Shown here piece by piece: positions 1 to 10,126 of a stretch of DNA of 64,000 bases. Position 1 is the stretch's first letter. The number at the start of each line of letters is the position of its first letter. Made by a program: the position numbers and the translations under genes. The stretch spans positions 301,562 to 365,561 of the forward strand of contig NZ_WSJB01000018.1 in the NCBI RefSeq assembly GCF_009763255.1. The letters run 5' to 3'. The stretch is from Bordetella sp. 02P26C-1. Its GTDB lineage: Bacteria; Pseudomonadota; Gammaproteobacteria; Burkholderiales; Burkholderiaceae_B. A model generated the notes under the pieces. It ran no database searches and was not told the DNA's origin. It was given only the letters and a program-made list of their open reading frames with translations.

Positions 1-1482
1 AGAGACCGCGCCACGCAGCGGCACACAATTCGCGTAAGTCATCGCCACGCCATGAATACCCAAATCACGCGACACCGAATCAAATGCACTGACCCACATC
101 CGCGCATGCGAGTCGCCCATGAGGACGTAGTCAGGCACGGCATCGGGCTTGGGCGGCTCTCCCAACTGGCATCCGGATTGTCCGGCACGGATCAGGCCAA
201 GTTCAGGTTTGCCTTCGCAATCCAATCCTGGCGGGACGCTCGTATCCTGTTCGAGTTGCGTCAATACGGGCGGCAACTGCTGCTGATCGCTACGGCTGGC
301 ATGCACGGCATAGGTGCCGGCCGCCAGAGAAAGCGCGGTCAATAGCAATGCGCCTGTCAGGATAAGGACAGGCCGACGCGAGCGGTCGCGATTCCCCTGG
401 AAGGGACGTTCGACGGCCCACCACGTCAGCCAGGACAGGGCAAAGGTCACGAACAGGGTCATCCAACCCGGGATCTCTGGCCATCCATGCACCGTCCACA
501 CCGGTGACCGCGTCAATACCAGCAGCGGCCATTGCCACAGGTACAGCGACAAGGACATGGCACCGATCCACACCAGCGGACGCCAGGACAAGGCTCTCGC
601 TAACAGCGTGCGCTCGGGCGCACAGCCGCCAAGCAACAACAACGCCGTGCCAATAACGGGCGCCAGAGCATGTTCGGCCGGATAAGGGGTCGTGGAATCG
701 TAGGTCAATACGCCCCATAGCACGCAAACCAAACCCACTACCGAGACAATGTCACCCAACCAGCGCGGGGGCTGGCCCAGCCGCGAGCCAGCTAAAGACG
801 CGATAAGCCCACCCGCGAAGAATTCCCACGCCCTGCTGCTCAACAGATAAAACGCCCCGGCGGGATCGCTGCTCAGCTGTATACCGCTGACCCCTAACGA
901 CACCAGCAGCAGCCCCCCCAGCAACCCCGCGATGACCCAGATGGGAGGGGCGGCATCGCTAGCGTGGGCGGCGCTGCGCCGACAACCGCGGAAAATCAAT
1001 ACCAAGAGACATGGCAGCAACACGACGAATTGCGCGGCAACCGCCACTGACCACGTCAGCAATAGAGGCTGAGTCGCCAGCGATACCTGCTGCCAATAGT
1101 TGTTGGCATCGTCCCAGAAAAAGAAATTGGCGGCAAAATAAGCCGCGTGCTGTGCCGCCTGGCCCGCAGCGCTGAAAGCGTCTGGCATCAGGCCATAAAA
1201 CCCTGCCACCAGCGTACCCACCAGCACGACCGTCAAAACCGGCATGACCCGGCATGCCCGCCGCGCATAGAACGCCAAGAACGAGAAATCGTCTTGGTAC
1301 AGGCTCGACAACAAGCTTGCAGTCAGCAGATAGCCTGTGATGACAAAGAAAACATCGACACCGACATAGCCCCCGCCAAAACCGGCCACCCCGGCATGAA
1401 AGAGCAATACCGCTAAAACGGCCAGCGCCCGCAGCCCGTCGATATCAGGACGATAGGCGGGGGAATAGGAATAGGAAGACAT
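1..1482 (-). CDS. Acyltransferase family 3 (OafA/YrhL-like) with C-terminal SGNH domain, 3' end outside window
   Basis: The frame is open from an ATG at 1482 to the window edge (494 codons, no stop), so the C-terminus is missing. The N-terminus reads YRPDIDGLRALAVLAVLLFH, the hallmark of acyltransferase-3 membrane proteins that O-acetylate lipopolysaccharide, peptidoglycan or other glycans, and is followed by FFVITGYL and about ten hydrophobic segments. After the membrane part a soluble region contains VLMGDSHARMW near residue 473. GDSH is the block-I Ser motif of SGNH hydrolases, which is typical of OafA-type proteins with a periplasmic second catalytic domain. The acyl acceptor cannot be inferred because no glycan biosynthesis gene is nearby. 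Confidence 0.88.
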   Translation of the reverse strand, partial: MSSYSYSPAYRPDIDGLRALAVLAVLLFHAGVAGFGGGYVGVDVFFVITGYLLTASLLSSLYQDDFSFLAFYARRACRVMPVLTVVLVGTLVAGFYGLMPDAFSAAGQAAQHAAYFAANFFFWDDANNYWQQVSLATQPLLLTWSVAVAAQFVVLLPCLLVLIFRGCRRSAAHASDAAPPIWVIAGLLGGLLLVSLGVSGIQLSSDPAGAFYLLSSRAWEFFAGGLIASLAGSRLGQPPRWLGDIVSVVGLVCVLWGVLTYDSTTPYPAEHALAPVIGTALLLLGGCAPERTLLARALSWRPLVWIGAMSLSLYLWQWPLLVLTRSPVWTVHGWPEIPGWMTLFVTFALSWLTWWAVERPFQGNRDRSRRPVLILTGALLLTALSLAAGTYAVHASRSDQQQLPPVLTQLEQDTSVPPGLDCEGKPELGLIRAGQSGCQLGEPPKPDAVPDYVLMGDSHARMWVSAFDSVSRDLGIHGVAMTYANCVPLRGAVS

Positions 1483-1503
1483 ACGGCCCAAGACTGCCCG
1501 GTT

Positions 1504-1749
1504 TCACAATGACTCGCGTCGGACCGTGCGCGAGCGCATCGGTTCAACCTCGACAGTTTGCATCGGATTGCGAAAGCCACGCAGCGCCGTCTGCTGGACG
1601 ACGGCCGGCAAAAGAGATAGTCCCGCGCACACGCGCATGGGGACTGCGGCCCAACTCAAATTCGACAATAGCAAAATGACTCCATCCATACAGGCCAGAC
1701 CCAATACTAGCCGCTGATGATATTGGGTGTATGCGCAGTTTACCTGCAT
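1504..1749 (-). CDS. Possible small membrane protein (81 aa), unrecognised
   Basis: This short open frame ends 21 bases upstream of the acyltransferase start on the same strand. It starts with ATG and carries two moderately hydrophobic stretches (RLVLGLACMDGVILLLSNL and VPMRVCAGLSLLPAVV), which suggests a small inner-membrane protein. I do not recognise the family, no convincing ribosome binding site precedes it, and an overlapping plus-strand frame of 63 codons exists. It could be a real leader gene of the acyltransferase or chance. Otherwise the 1483-1892 gap shows only the inverted repeat listed separately. Confidence 0.3.
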   Translation of the reverse strand: MQVNCAYTQYHQRLVLGLACMDGVILLLSNLSWAAVPMRVCAGLSLLPAVVQQTALRGFRNPMQTVEVEPMRSRTVRRESL

Positions 1750-1863
1750 CTAATTATGCCGTTTGGCTACCAGTGGCGAACGGCTTGAGATGTCGCACCA
1801 GGGCGTCACCCGGGCGGCGCCGACCTCAAATCAGTGACAAGCGCCACGGCCAGGTCCACAATG

Positions 1864-1880
1864 GATCTATCCCATAGATC
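1864..1880. promoter_or_regulatory. Inverted repeat in front of the CoxG-like gene
   Basis: A perfect 7-bp inverted repeat, GATCTAT-ccc-ATAGATC, ends 12 bases before the ATG at 1893 and directly abuts the ribosome binding region GAGGAGA. Its position would let a repressor, or an mRNA hairpin, control initiation. Which of these applies, if either, is not visible from sequence. Confidence 0.35.
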
Positions 1881-1892
1881 GAGGAGACCGCC

Positions 1893-2462
1893 ATGCGCAT
1901 TGCCGATGCCCAATGGATTCCCTCCACCCCGCATCAGACCTGGGATGCGTTGATGGATCCCGCCGTGCTGCAAAAGTGCTTACCGGGGTGCGTCCACATC
2001 GAGCGACGTTCACCGACGGAGTACGCGTTATGCCTGCAAAGCCAGGTGGGCGGCGTGGAGTCCCGATATGAAGGCGAAGTCTTGCTCTCGGAATTAAACC
2101 CGCCCCATAGCTGCTCACTGGCGTTCGAGGGCAAAAGCGAAACCGCCAGCCTTGCCATTGGCACGGCACAGATCCAGCTTGCCGACAAAGACGATGGCAC
2201 GCGGCTGGCCTATACCGTAGCCGCCATGGCCGGTGGCAGCCTCGCGAAAGTCGGTGAACCGCTATTGCTAAAGGCCGGCAACAAAGTGGTGTCGCAGTTT
2301 TTCGCCGCTTTTATCGACCACATGGCCAAGTTGCCACGCACCGCGCCCCCTCCCGCGCCTGCCGGCCCACCCGAGCGCGGGCTGGCGGCGTCGCGCTGGT
2401 CTTGGGCGGTTGTCATCGCCGTGGTGGTGGCGCTCGTGGGGTACCACGCGTTTTTCAAATAA
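1893..2462 (+). CDS. CoxG-like SRPBCC family protein with C-terminal membrane anchor
   Basis: A 189-residue protein. Residues 1-150 match the SRPBCC/CoxG pattern: an opening strand, then TWDALMDPAVLQKCLPGC, the conserved motif of carbon monoxide dehydrogenase subunit G, and a late TVAAMAGGSLAKVGEPLLL segment. CoxG anchors and matures CO dehydrogenase-type molybdenum hydroxylases at the membrane. A proline-rich linker (about 150-165) leads to one transmembrane helix (SWAVVIAVVVALVGYHAFF), consistent with membrane recruitment. No molybdenum hydroxylase genes are in the window, so the partner is unknown and this copy is solitary. GAGGAGA lies at a good distance from the ATG. Confidence 0.8.
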   Translation: MRIADAQWIPSTPHQTWDALMDPAVLQKCLPGCVHIERRSPTEYALCLQSQVGGVESRYEGEVLLSELNPPHSCSLAFEGKSETASLAIGTAQIQLADKDDGTRLAYTVAAMAGGSLAKVGEPLLLKAGNKVVSQFFAAFIDHMAKLPRTAPPPAPAGPPERGLAASRWSWAVVIAVVVALVGYHAFFK

Positions 2463-2564
2463 ACCGCGCACCTTGCCTTTTCGGACGCGATGCGTGCGAT
2501 GCCATGGCACCGGGCACGCTAATGATGTTTAATTCTCTGATCGGTCAATGATATCCTTGGTGCA

Positions 2565-4007
2565 ATGAACGCAGCCGCCACGCCTCCCGCCGAATCGCCC
2601 GCCGAACCGCCTCGAACTAAACGTGATCTGCTGATGGCCATGGCGGGCGTGTCGGCGACCGTGGTACTGGCTGCGTTTGATTCCACCATTGTGAGCACCA
2701 CATTGCCACGCGTGGCCGAGGCGCTCAATGGCATGGCGCTCTACGCGTGGGTGGGTACGGGATATCTGCTCGCCACGGCCGCGTCGATTTTGATCTTTGG
2801 ACGGCTGGGCGACCTCTTCGGTCGCAAGCCGTGGATGCTGCTATCCATCGCCATTATCGCGCTAGGCTCGATTTCCTGTGGGCTATCGCAGTCGATGGAG
2901 CAGCTCATCGCGTTTCGGACGCTACAAGGCGTAGGCGGCGGCATGATGATCGCCACGGCGTTCGCCGCGCCCGCCGACCTGTTTCCTGATGCCAAGGAAC
3001 GCGTGCGCTGGCTGGCGCTGGTGTCGGCCACCTTCGCGATGGCCAGTGGCATCGGACCCTTGCTGGGTGGGGCCGCGACCCAGGCGCTGGGCTGGCGGGC
3101 GGCATTCTTTATTTCGCCTTGCGCCGCGATCGTGGCGATGTTCTTGCTGGTGCGTTATTTCCCTCGCATGCGGCCGGCCGGCGCACAAAGCGGCGGACGG
3201 CGCATTGATTGGCTGGGCGCTTTGTTGTTAGTCATCGCGGTCAGTGCACCGCTGGCCGCGATGGAATTAGGCTTCGCTCCTGGCGGACATGCGCATCCCA
3301 TGGCGGCACTGGCCTTGGCCGTCGCGGGGATCGCGGCCATCGCGTGTTTGATTCCGTATGAACGGCGTATTGCGTGGCCGATATTCCCATTACGCGTCAT
3401 CGCGCAGCCTGAGCCGCAGTTGCTGAACATCGCGTCACTGGCCGTCGGTGCGGTGATGTTTATTTTGATCTTCTTCAGTCCCCTGCTGCTGCAGACGCAG
3501 ATGGGCTATACGCCCAGCGAGGCGGGGCTGCTCCTGACGCCGCTGGTCGCGGCGATTCCGGTGGGCAGTATCGTCAGCGGCTATCTGTTTCCGAAACAGA
3601 CCGAGCCGCAACGGCTCATGGTGTTTGGCGGCTGCTTGTTGGCCGTGGGTTCATTGATGGTGCTGACCTTCAATGCCGACTCGCCCGTGATCTGGATCCT
3701 GGCGGCGTTTTTCGTCAATGGCACAGCATTGGGATTCTTGTTGCCTAACCTGACGCTATTCATGCAGATGCTGAGCGAGCGGCGCGATGTGGGTGTGGCG
3801 TCCGCGCTGGTGCAGACGACGCGGGCCATTGGCAGCGCCGCCGGCACGGCATTGGTGGGCATCGCCATCGCGCGCAGTTCGGTGCTCGATGGCGTGCGCA
3901 TGGGCTTGGTGTTTTCCGCCGTGCTGGCGTTGATCTGCGCCTATCTCGCGCATCGCGTGAAAATGAAAAACGTGTTGACCCGTCAGGCCGCACGTCGCAA
4001 CGCCTGA
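2565..4007 (+). CDS. MFS multidrug exporter, DHA2 (EmrB/QacA) family
   Basis: 480 residues with about 14 hydrophobic helices. The N-terminal helix holds the DHA2 signature region (VVLAAFDSTIVSTTLPRVAE), followed by the MFS loop 2-3 motif GRLGDLFGRKPWM and motif C-like ASGIGPLLGGA. Such proteins expel drugs or metabolites using proton-motive force. No clear ribosome binding site is seen before the ATG. The downstream EamA transporter starts 7 bases after the stop codon, so the two exporters are probably co-transcribed. The substrate is unknown, and no adjacent TetR/MarR regulator is present. Confidence 0.88.
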   Translation: MNAAATPPAESPAEPPRTKRDLLMAMAGVSATVVLAAFDSTIVSTTLPRVAEALNGMALYAWVGTGYLLATAASILIFGRLGDLFGRKPWMLLSIAIIALGSISCGLSQSMEQLIAFRTLQGVGGGMMIATAFAAPADLFPDAKERVRWLALVSATFAMASGIGPLLGGAATQALGWRAAFFISPCAAIVAMFLLVRYFPRMRPAGAQSGGRRIDWLGALLLVIAVSAPLAAMELGFAPGGHAHPMAALALAVAGIAAIACLIPYERRIAWPIFPLRVIAQPEPQLLNIASLAVGAVMFILIFFSPLLLQTQMGYTPSEAGLLLTPLVAAIPVGSIVSGYLFPKQTEPQRLMVFGGCLLAVGSLMVLTFNADSPVIWILAAFFVNGTALGFLLPNLTLFMQMLSERRDVGVASALVQTTRAIGSAAGTALVGIAIARSSVLDGVRMGLVFSAVLALICAYLAHRVKMKNVLTRQAARRNA

Positions 4008-4014
4008 GCCCGCC

Positions 4015-4923
4015 ATGCGACGTCGCGATCTGCTGGACCTGATCACGTTGGCCGCCTTGTTTGGCGCGTCTTTTTTATTCATGCGTGTCGCGGTACCCGA
4101 ATTCGGTCCCGGCCCGCTTGCGGCTCTGAGGGTGAGTTTCGGTGCCTTGACGCTGCTGCCCATCGCTCTGATGCGCGGCCGGCTGCCCGTCATTGCGCGA
4201 CATTGGAGAGCCATTCTGGGCGTGGGCGCGCTCAACTCAGCGATTCCCTTCATCCTGTACACCTATGCCGCGCAGTCGTTGGGAGCGGGCTTTCTATCGG
4301 TGGCCAATGCCGTCACACCCGTCTGGGGCGCGGTCATCGGATGGATATGGTTCAAAGATCGCCTGCCGATGTCGCGTACGATCGGCCTGGGTATCGCGGT
4401 GGTGGGTATCGTCGTTCTGGTCTGGGACAAACTGGATTTTCGCGGCGGCGATGCCGGGGGAACCGCGATTCTGGCCGCTATTGGCGCGCCGCTTTGCTAT
4501 GGCATCGCGGCCAACTGGACCAAACGATTCCTGAGCCATGTCGATGCGCTTTCGAGCGCCACGGGGTCCATGCTGGCGGCAGCTCTGATTCTTTCGCCTT
4601 TCGCCGTCTTGCACTGGCCGCAGACGCCGGTGTCAGGCTTGGCATGGCTGGCGACGCTGGCGCTGGCCGTGGGCTCCACCGGCTTCGCCTATATCCTGTT
4701 CTTTCGTCTCATCAGCCGCATTGGCCCGACGGCCGCGGTCAGCGTGACTTTGCTGGTGCCGGTATTCGGGGTGTTGTGGGGCGTGTGGCTGCTTAACGAA
4801 AGCGTGACGCCTTCGATTCTGGCGGGCGCCTGCGTGATCATGCTGGGCACAGCCCTCGCGTTGGGTTTAATCGGCGGCGCCAAGCGAGAGGCCAAGCCCA
4901 ACACAACCACGCGCAGCGAGTAA
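4015..4923 (+). CDS. DMT superfamily transporter with two EamA domains
   Basis: 302 residues, ten predicted transmembrane helices as two EamA repeats of about 140 residues each (first from ITLAALFGASFLFMRVAVPEFGP; second from AILAAIGAPLCYGIAANW). The family exports amino acids, nucleosides and other metabolites. It starts 7 bases after the DHA2 exporter and ends about 30 bases from the convergent cardiolipin synthase gene, with no clear terminator between them. The substrate cannot be predicted. Confidence 0.87.
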   Translation: MRRRDLLDLITLAALFGASFLFMRVAVPEFGPGPLAALRVSFGALTLLPIALMRGRLPVIARHWRAILGVGALNSAIPFILYTYAAQSLGAGFLSVANAVTPVWGAVIGWIWFKDRLPMSRTIGLGIAVVGIVVLVWDKLDFRGGDAGGTAILAAIGAPLCYGIAANWTKRFLSHVDALSSATGSMLAAALILSPFAVLHWPQTPVSGLAWLATLALAVGSTGFAYILFFRLISRIGPTAAVSVTLLVPVFGVLWGVWLLNESVTPSILAGACVIMLGTALALGLIGGAKREAKPNTTTRSE

Positions 4924-4953
4924 CGGTGCCACCCCTCAGGGAATTCGCGGCGA

Positions 4954-6168
4954 TCAATAGTCGCCAGCGCGCCCCGTCAATGCCACACCAATACGCAGCA
5001 TCCGATAAGCCACCGCATCCACACAGCGTTTGCCCCATCCGCGCTTGTCATAGTCCGAACGGCGCACAAGGCGGCCTCCATCGCGAATAGCGGTCTCCAA
5101 GCGTTCTTGCAGTTCGTGCGCGAACGCTGCATCGTCCACCACGACATTGGCCTCGCGCGCGAGCAGCAAGCTAAACGGATCCAGGTTGGACGAGCCCACC
5201 GTCGCCACGTCGTCGATCACCGCTACCTTGGCATGCAGATAGCTCGGCATGTACTCATAGATCTCGACGCCGCCCTCAAGCAGCTGATCGTACAGTGACC
5301 GCGTGGCGTGGTACTGCAAGTGGTATTCGACCTTGCCCTGCAGCAATAGTCGTACGCGCACTCCCCGCTTGACCGCGTCAAGCAGTGCGCGACGAAACTG
5401 ACCGCCGGGAAAGAAGTAAGCGTTGGCAATCAAGATCTCGCGTGTCGCATGCTCGATGCCATAGAGATACGCGCGCTCGAAAGTCTGCCGATACCGCACG
5501 TTGTCACGCAGCACGAGTGCGGCACGCTGAGCGCCCACTGCGGCGACCGGGGGCTTCCTGGCGGGTACGCCCAGCCGAAACCTGCCCCATTCACGCGGAT
5601 GCCGGCGCAGGCGTGCCCAGTTCAAACGCACCCACAGGAGTTCTTGGGCATGCACGGCCCGGGCGACCAACGACCCTCTGATTCGCACGGCAAAGTCAAA
5701 GCGCGGCGTGGCGATGCCATCGTCTGGGTCCAGATCGTCGTAGTCATCGACCACATTGATACCGCCCACGAAGGCCACCTCGCCATCGACCACCGTCACC
5801 TTGCGGTGCAGACGCCGCAGTCGGCTGCGCGAGGGAACCAGCCGTCGATACCACGGTGGCTCGGGACGAAAAACACGGCAATACGCACCGGCCGCACGCA
5901 ACCGGTCGTGCACGGCCTGCGCCGAATCGGCGCAGCCAAAGCCATCGAGCACCACACGCACCTTCACCCCACGACGCGCCGCCTGCTCCAGGCTTTGCAT
6001 GACCTTTACGCCGGTTCGATCCAGCACAAAGATATAGGTTTCCAGGTGCACACTGACGCGCGCGGCATCGATTGCCTGACAGAGCGCCGGAAAAAAGTCG
6101 GCGCCATTTTGCAGCAGCTCGATGACGTTATCGTCGGTCCAGTCCAGCCTGACGATATCGCCCTTCAC
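4954..6168 (-). CDS. clsB: Cardiolipin synthase B-like phospholipase D family protein
   Basis: Contains two HKD phospholipase-D motifs, LHRKVTVVDGEVAFVGG in the first half and YLHAKVAVIDDVATVGSSN in the second, with the order and spacing of ClsB (YbhO) enzymes that condense phosphatidyl lipids to cardiolipin at the inner membrane. A GTG at 6168 overlaps the stop of the upstream endonuclease/phosphatase gene by GTGA, giving 404 residues and starting KGDIVRLDWTDDN. An in-frame ATG at 6219 would add an unlikely Ala/Arg-rich leader inside the upstream gene. Co-transcription with that gene is a frequent pairing in Betaproteobacteria. Confidence 0.9.
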   Translation of the reverse strand: MKGDIVRLDWTDDNVIELLQNGADFFPALCQAIDAARVSVHLETYIFVLDRTGVKVMQSLEQAARRGVKVRVVLDGFGCADSAQAVHDRLRAAGAYCRVFRPEPPWYRRLVPSRSRLRRLHRKVTVVDGEVAFVGGINVVDDYDDLDPDDGIATPRFDFAVRIRGSLVARAVHAQELLWVRLNWARLRRHPREWGRFRLGVPARKPPVAAVGAQRAALVLRDNVRYRQTFERAYLYGIEHATREILIANAYFFPGGQFRRALLDAVKRGVRVRLLLQGKVEYHLQYHATRSLYDQLLEGGVEIYEYMPSYLHAKVAVIDDVATVGSSNLDPFSLLLAREANVVVDDAAFAHELQERLETAIRDGGRLVRRSDYDKRGWGKRCVDAVAYRMLRIGVALTGRAGDY

Positions 6169-7028
6169 GGCAGCTCGAGCTCCGCAAGCAGCGGCGCGTG
6201 ATCCGACAGGCGCGCCCACTGACGTCCACGCAGCACGCGCGCGCTACGCACGGCGAAACCGCGCTGGTAGATGCGGTCCAGGCGGAACCAGGGGAACAAG
6301 GCCGGAAAGGTGCGAGGTGGGGGCGCCAGCGCACACACCGCGCCATCCATACCCAACTGATTGCTGCGCTCTTGCACGGCAAAGGCATTGGGCACGCCGC
6401 GCAGCGCATTGCTCAGGCGCCGCACGGAGTCGCGCAGTTTCGGCAGGTCGCCGCCATGACTGCGGGGAGCGTTGGCAAAGACCTCCACCACGCCCAACTG
6501 CTGCACGAACAAGGGGGCAAGCCTGTCGTTCCAGTCGTTGAAGTCGCCGGCGATCAGAATCGGATCGCCATCGGGCACCAGACGCGAGATGCGCTCGGTC
6601 AGGGCGGAGATTTGCCGCGTGCGACTGCCGGCAAAGAGCCCGAGGTGCACGACAAAGCAATGCACATCCCGATCCTGAATGCGCACGCGCGCATGCAGCA
6701 ACCCGCGCTGCTCCAGGCGATGATCGGAGATGTCCTGATTTTCGTGGTCCAGAATGTCGTACCGCGACAGCAATGCGTTGCCGTGCTCGGTACGGTCGCG
6801 TACGGCATTACAGCCATAGGCGACATTCAAATGCAGGGCTGCGGCCAGGGACTCATGCTGCGCATCGAGCATGGAACGCTGGTCATTGCGGCCCTGTACT
6901 TCCTGCAGAAACACCAGGTCGGGGCGCAACCCGTACAGACCCAATCGCAAACCATTGAGCGATTCGCGATGTCCCAGGGACGAGCGTCCCTTGTGGATGT
7001 TGTAGCTGACGACGCGGATTAGCGACAT
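6165..7028 (-). CDS. Endonuclease/exonuclease/phosphatase family protein (YbhP-like)
   Basis: 287 residues matching the EEP fold: VVSYNIHKGRSSLG at the start, PDLVFLQEVQGR (metal-binding Glu), GNALLSRYDI, PILIAGDFNDW (Asp/Asn pair) and a terminal LSDHAPLLAEL (catalytic Asp-His). Members are Mg-dependent phosphodiesterases acting on nucleic acids or phospholipid headgroups. The adjacency to cardiolipin synthase mirrors the E. coli ybhP-ybhO pair and suggests a membrane lipid role, though the substrate is not established. In related genomes I would expect a nudB gene between this and aspS; none is present here. Confidence 0.87.
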   Translation of the reverse strand: MSLIRVVSYNIHKGRSSLGHRESLNGLRLGLYGLRPDLVFLQEVQGRNDQRSMLDAQHESLAAALHLNVAYGCNAVRDRTEHGNALLSRYDILDHENQDISDHRLEQRGLLHARVRIQDRDVHCFVVHLGLFAGSRTRQISALTERISRLVPDGDPILIAGDFNDWNDRLAPLFVQQLGVVEVFANAPRSHGGDLPKLRDSVRRLSNALRGVPNAFAVQERSNQLGMDGAVCALAPPPRTFPALFPWFRLDRIYQRGFAVRSARVLRGRQWARLSDHAPLLAELELP

Positions 7029-7061
7029 GAACCGAATGACGCCCCTCTATGCAACGGACAA

Positions 7062-7080
7062 GGGCAGCCTAAAGCTGCCC
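7062..7080 (-). terminator. Stem-loop downstream of aspS
   Basis: A perfect 7-bp stem, GGGCAGC-ctaaa-GCTGCCC, lies between aspS and the endonuclease gene. Read on the minus strand it is followed by a weak TTGTCC tract, so it is a plausible but weak intrinsic terminator for aspS. The 7029-7150 gap contains nothing else. Confidence 0.5.
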
Positions 7081-7150
7081 TCCTCCTGGCTGACGGATCC
7101 GTGGCATGCGTCTAACCGCAACGCACACCACCCTCTGTCCGCAGCTTACT

Positions 7151-8938
<1,788 letters not shown>

Positions 8939-8979
8939 TGCGGGATGACTCCTAGGTGCTGTGTGTCAGCGTAAAAAGT

Positions 8980-9627
8980 TTACAGATCGGCGGCTGGGGC
9001 CGCCGGGATGGGGGTGGCGGAGACGGCATTCGGAGCCGGCGGCGCCACCACGCCCATGGATACGATGTACTTCAATGCCGCGTCCACGCTCATTTGCAGT
9101 TCGATCACGTGGTCACGCGGCATCATCAAAAAAAAGCCCGAGGTCGGGTTCGGCGTGGTCGGAACATAGACACTGACATGTTCGCCCGGCAGATGTTCCG
9201 CTACCTCGCCGCCCGGCGCGCCCGTCAGAAACGCAATAGTCCATGACCCGGCGCGCGGATACTGCACCAGCACGGCCTGGCGAAACGCCTGTCCGTTGGG
9301 CGCGAGCACGGTGTCGCTGACTTGCTTGACCGAATTGTAGATGGAACGCACCAGCGGAATGCGCCCGAGCAGGGATTCCCACTGCTCGAGCAACGAGCGA
9401 CCCAAAAGATTCGCGGCGAACACGCCCGTCAGCAAGACGACCGTGATCACCAGTACAAAGCGAAAGCCAGGGATATAGACGCCAAAGAGCGCCTGCGACG
9501 ACAAGAAGCTGGGCACAAAGCCCTCGAGCGTGGCCACCAGCAGCCCGAGCACCCAGACGGTGATCGCCAGCGGTACCCAGATGAGCAGGCCGGTGATGAA
9601 AAACTTCTTGATGACGCGCATGCTCAT
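8980..9627 (-). CDS. DUF502 family inner-membrane protein
   Basis: About 215 residues starting MSMRVIKKFFITGLLIWVPL, with two N-terminal transmembrane helices (about 10-30 and 55-80) and a soluble C-terminal domain containing GAPGGEVAEHLPGEHVSVYVPTTPNPTSG, the conserved DUF502 core. Function is unknown; plant homologues (LIKE-COV) are membrane proteins. I chose the ATG at 9627. A longer frame could begin at TTG 9645, overlapping the FmdB stop, but lacks support. It lies in a conserved run with fmdB-like and aspS, probably one transcript. Confidence 0.88.
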   Translation of the reverse strand: MSMRVIKKFFITGLLIWVPLAITVWVLGLLVATLEGFVPSFLSSQALFGVYIPGFRFVLVITVVLLTGVFAANLLGRSLLEQWESLLGRIPLVRSIYNSVKQVSDTVLAPNGQAFRQAVLVQYPRAGSWTIAFLTGAPGGEVAEHLPGEHVSVYVPTTPNPTSGFFLMMPRDHVIELQMSVDAALKYIVSMGVVAPPAPNAVSATPIPAAPAADL

Positions 9628-9641
9628 CGCGGGTACGCCGC

Positions 9642-9935
9642 TCAACTTGTCGTAGCCGGGGCAGCCGGAGCGGCGGCGGGCGTACTCTCGGTCTTAGCGG
9701 CCGTGGCCGGTGCGCTAGTGCCCGAGGACGACGAAGCGCCACCGCTCGAGCCGTTATTGCGGAAATCCGTCACGTACCAGCCAGAGCCCTTGAGCTGAAA
9801 TCCAGCCGCAGTGACCTGCTTGGTATACGTGGATTGGCCGCATTCGGGGCAAACCGTCAGCGGCGCGTCAGACATTTTTTGCAGCACGTCCTGGGCATGG
9901 CCGCAGGCGCTGCATCGGTAAGCATAGATAGGCAT
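9642..9935 (-). CDS. FmdB family zinc-ribbon protein
   Basis: 97 residues. The N-terminus MPIYAYRCSACGHAQD and LTVCPECG supply two CXXC pairs (Cys8/11 and Cys29/32), the signature of the FmdB/CxxC_CXXC_SSSS zinc-ribbon family. The rest is a low-complexity Ser/Ala/Thr/Pro tail. Members are named regulatory proteins after FmdB of Methylophilus but mostly lack proven function. It heads the minus-strand run leading to aspS. Upstream (9936-10126) there is no gene, only a short tandem repeat and a weak AATAC/GTATT inverted repeat at 10022-10037. Confidence 0.88.
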   Translation of the reverse strand: MPIYAYRCSACGHAQDVLQKMSDAPLTVCPECGQSTYTKQVTAAGFQLKGSGWYVTDFRNNGSSGGASSSSGTSAPATAAKTESTPAAAPAAPATTS

Positions 9936-10073
9936 GGTTGGGAACTTCCAGGCACACCGGCATCAAAAACCGCCGTCTTGCCACCCGGCCAAGCGGGCGG
10001 CTGCCTGGCGGCGCCGGATCCAATACGGGAAAGTATTGAATTTTAGCGGGTTTTGCTGACGAGAGACGGGGCG

Positions 10074-10106
10074 CCCGCCGGGGTCACCCGCCGGGGTCAC
10101 CCGCCG
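10074..10106. repeat. 13-bp tandem repeat, two and a half copies
   Basis: The unit CCCGCCGGGGTCA occurs twice head-to-tail (10074-10086 and 10087-10099), followed by a partial CCCGCCG. It lies just past the stop of the antiporter gene. GGGTGACCC is itself palindromic, so the minus-strand RNA could fold here, but no U-tract follows. Confidence 0.6.
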
Positions 10107-10126
10107 TCGCCCCCGCGCCCAGCGAA

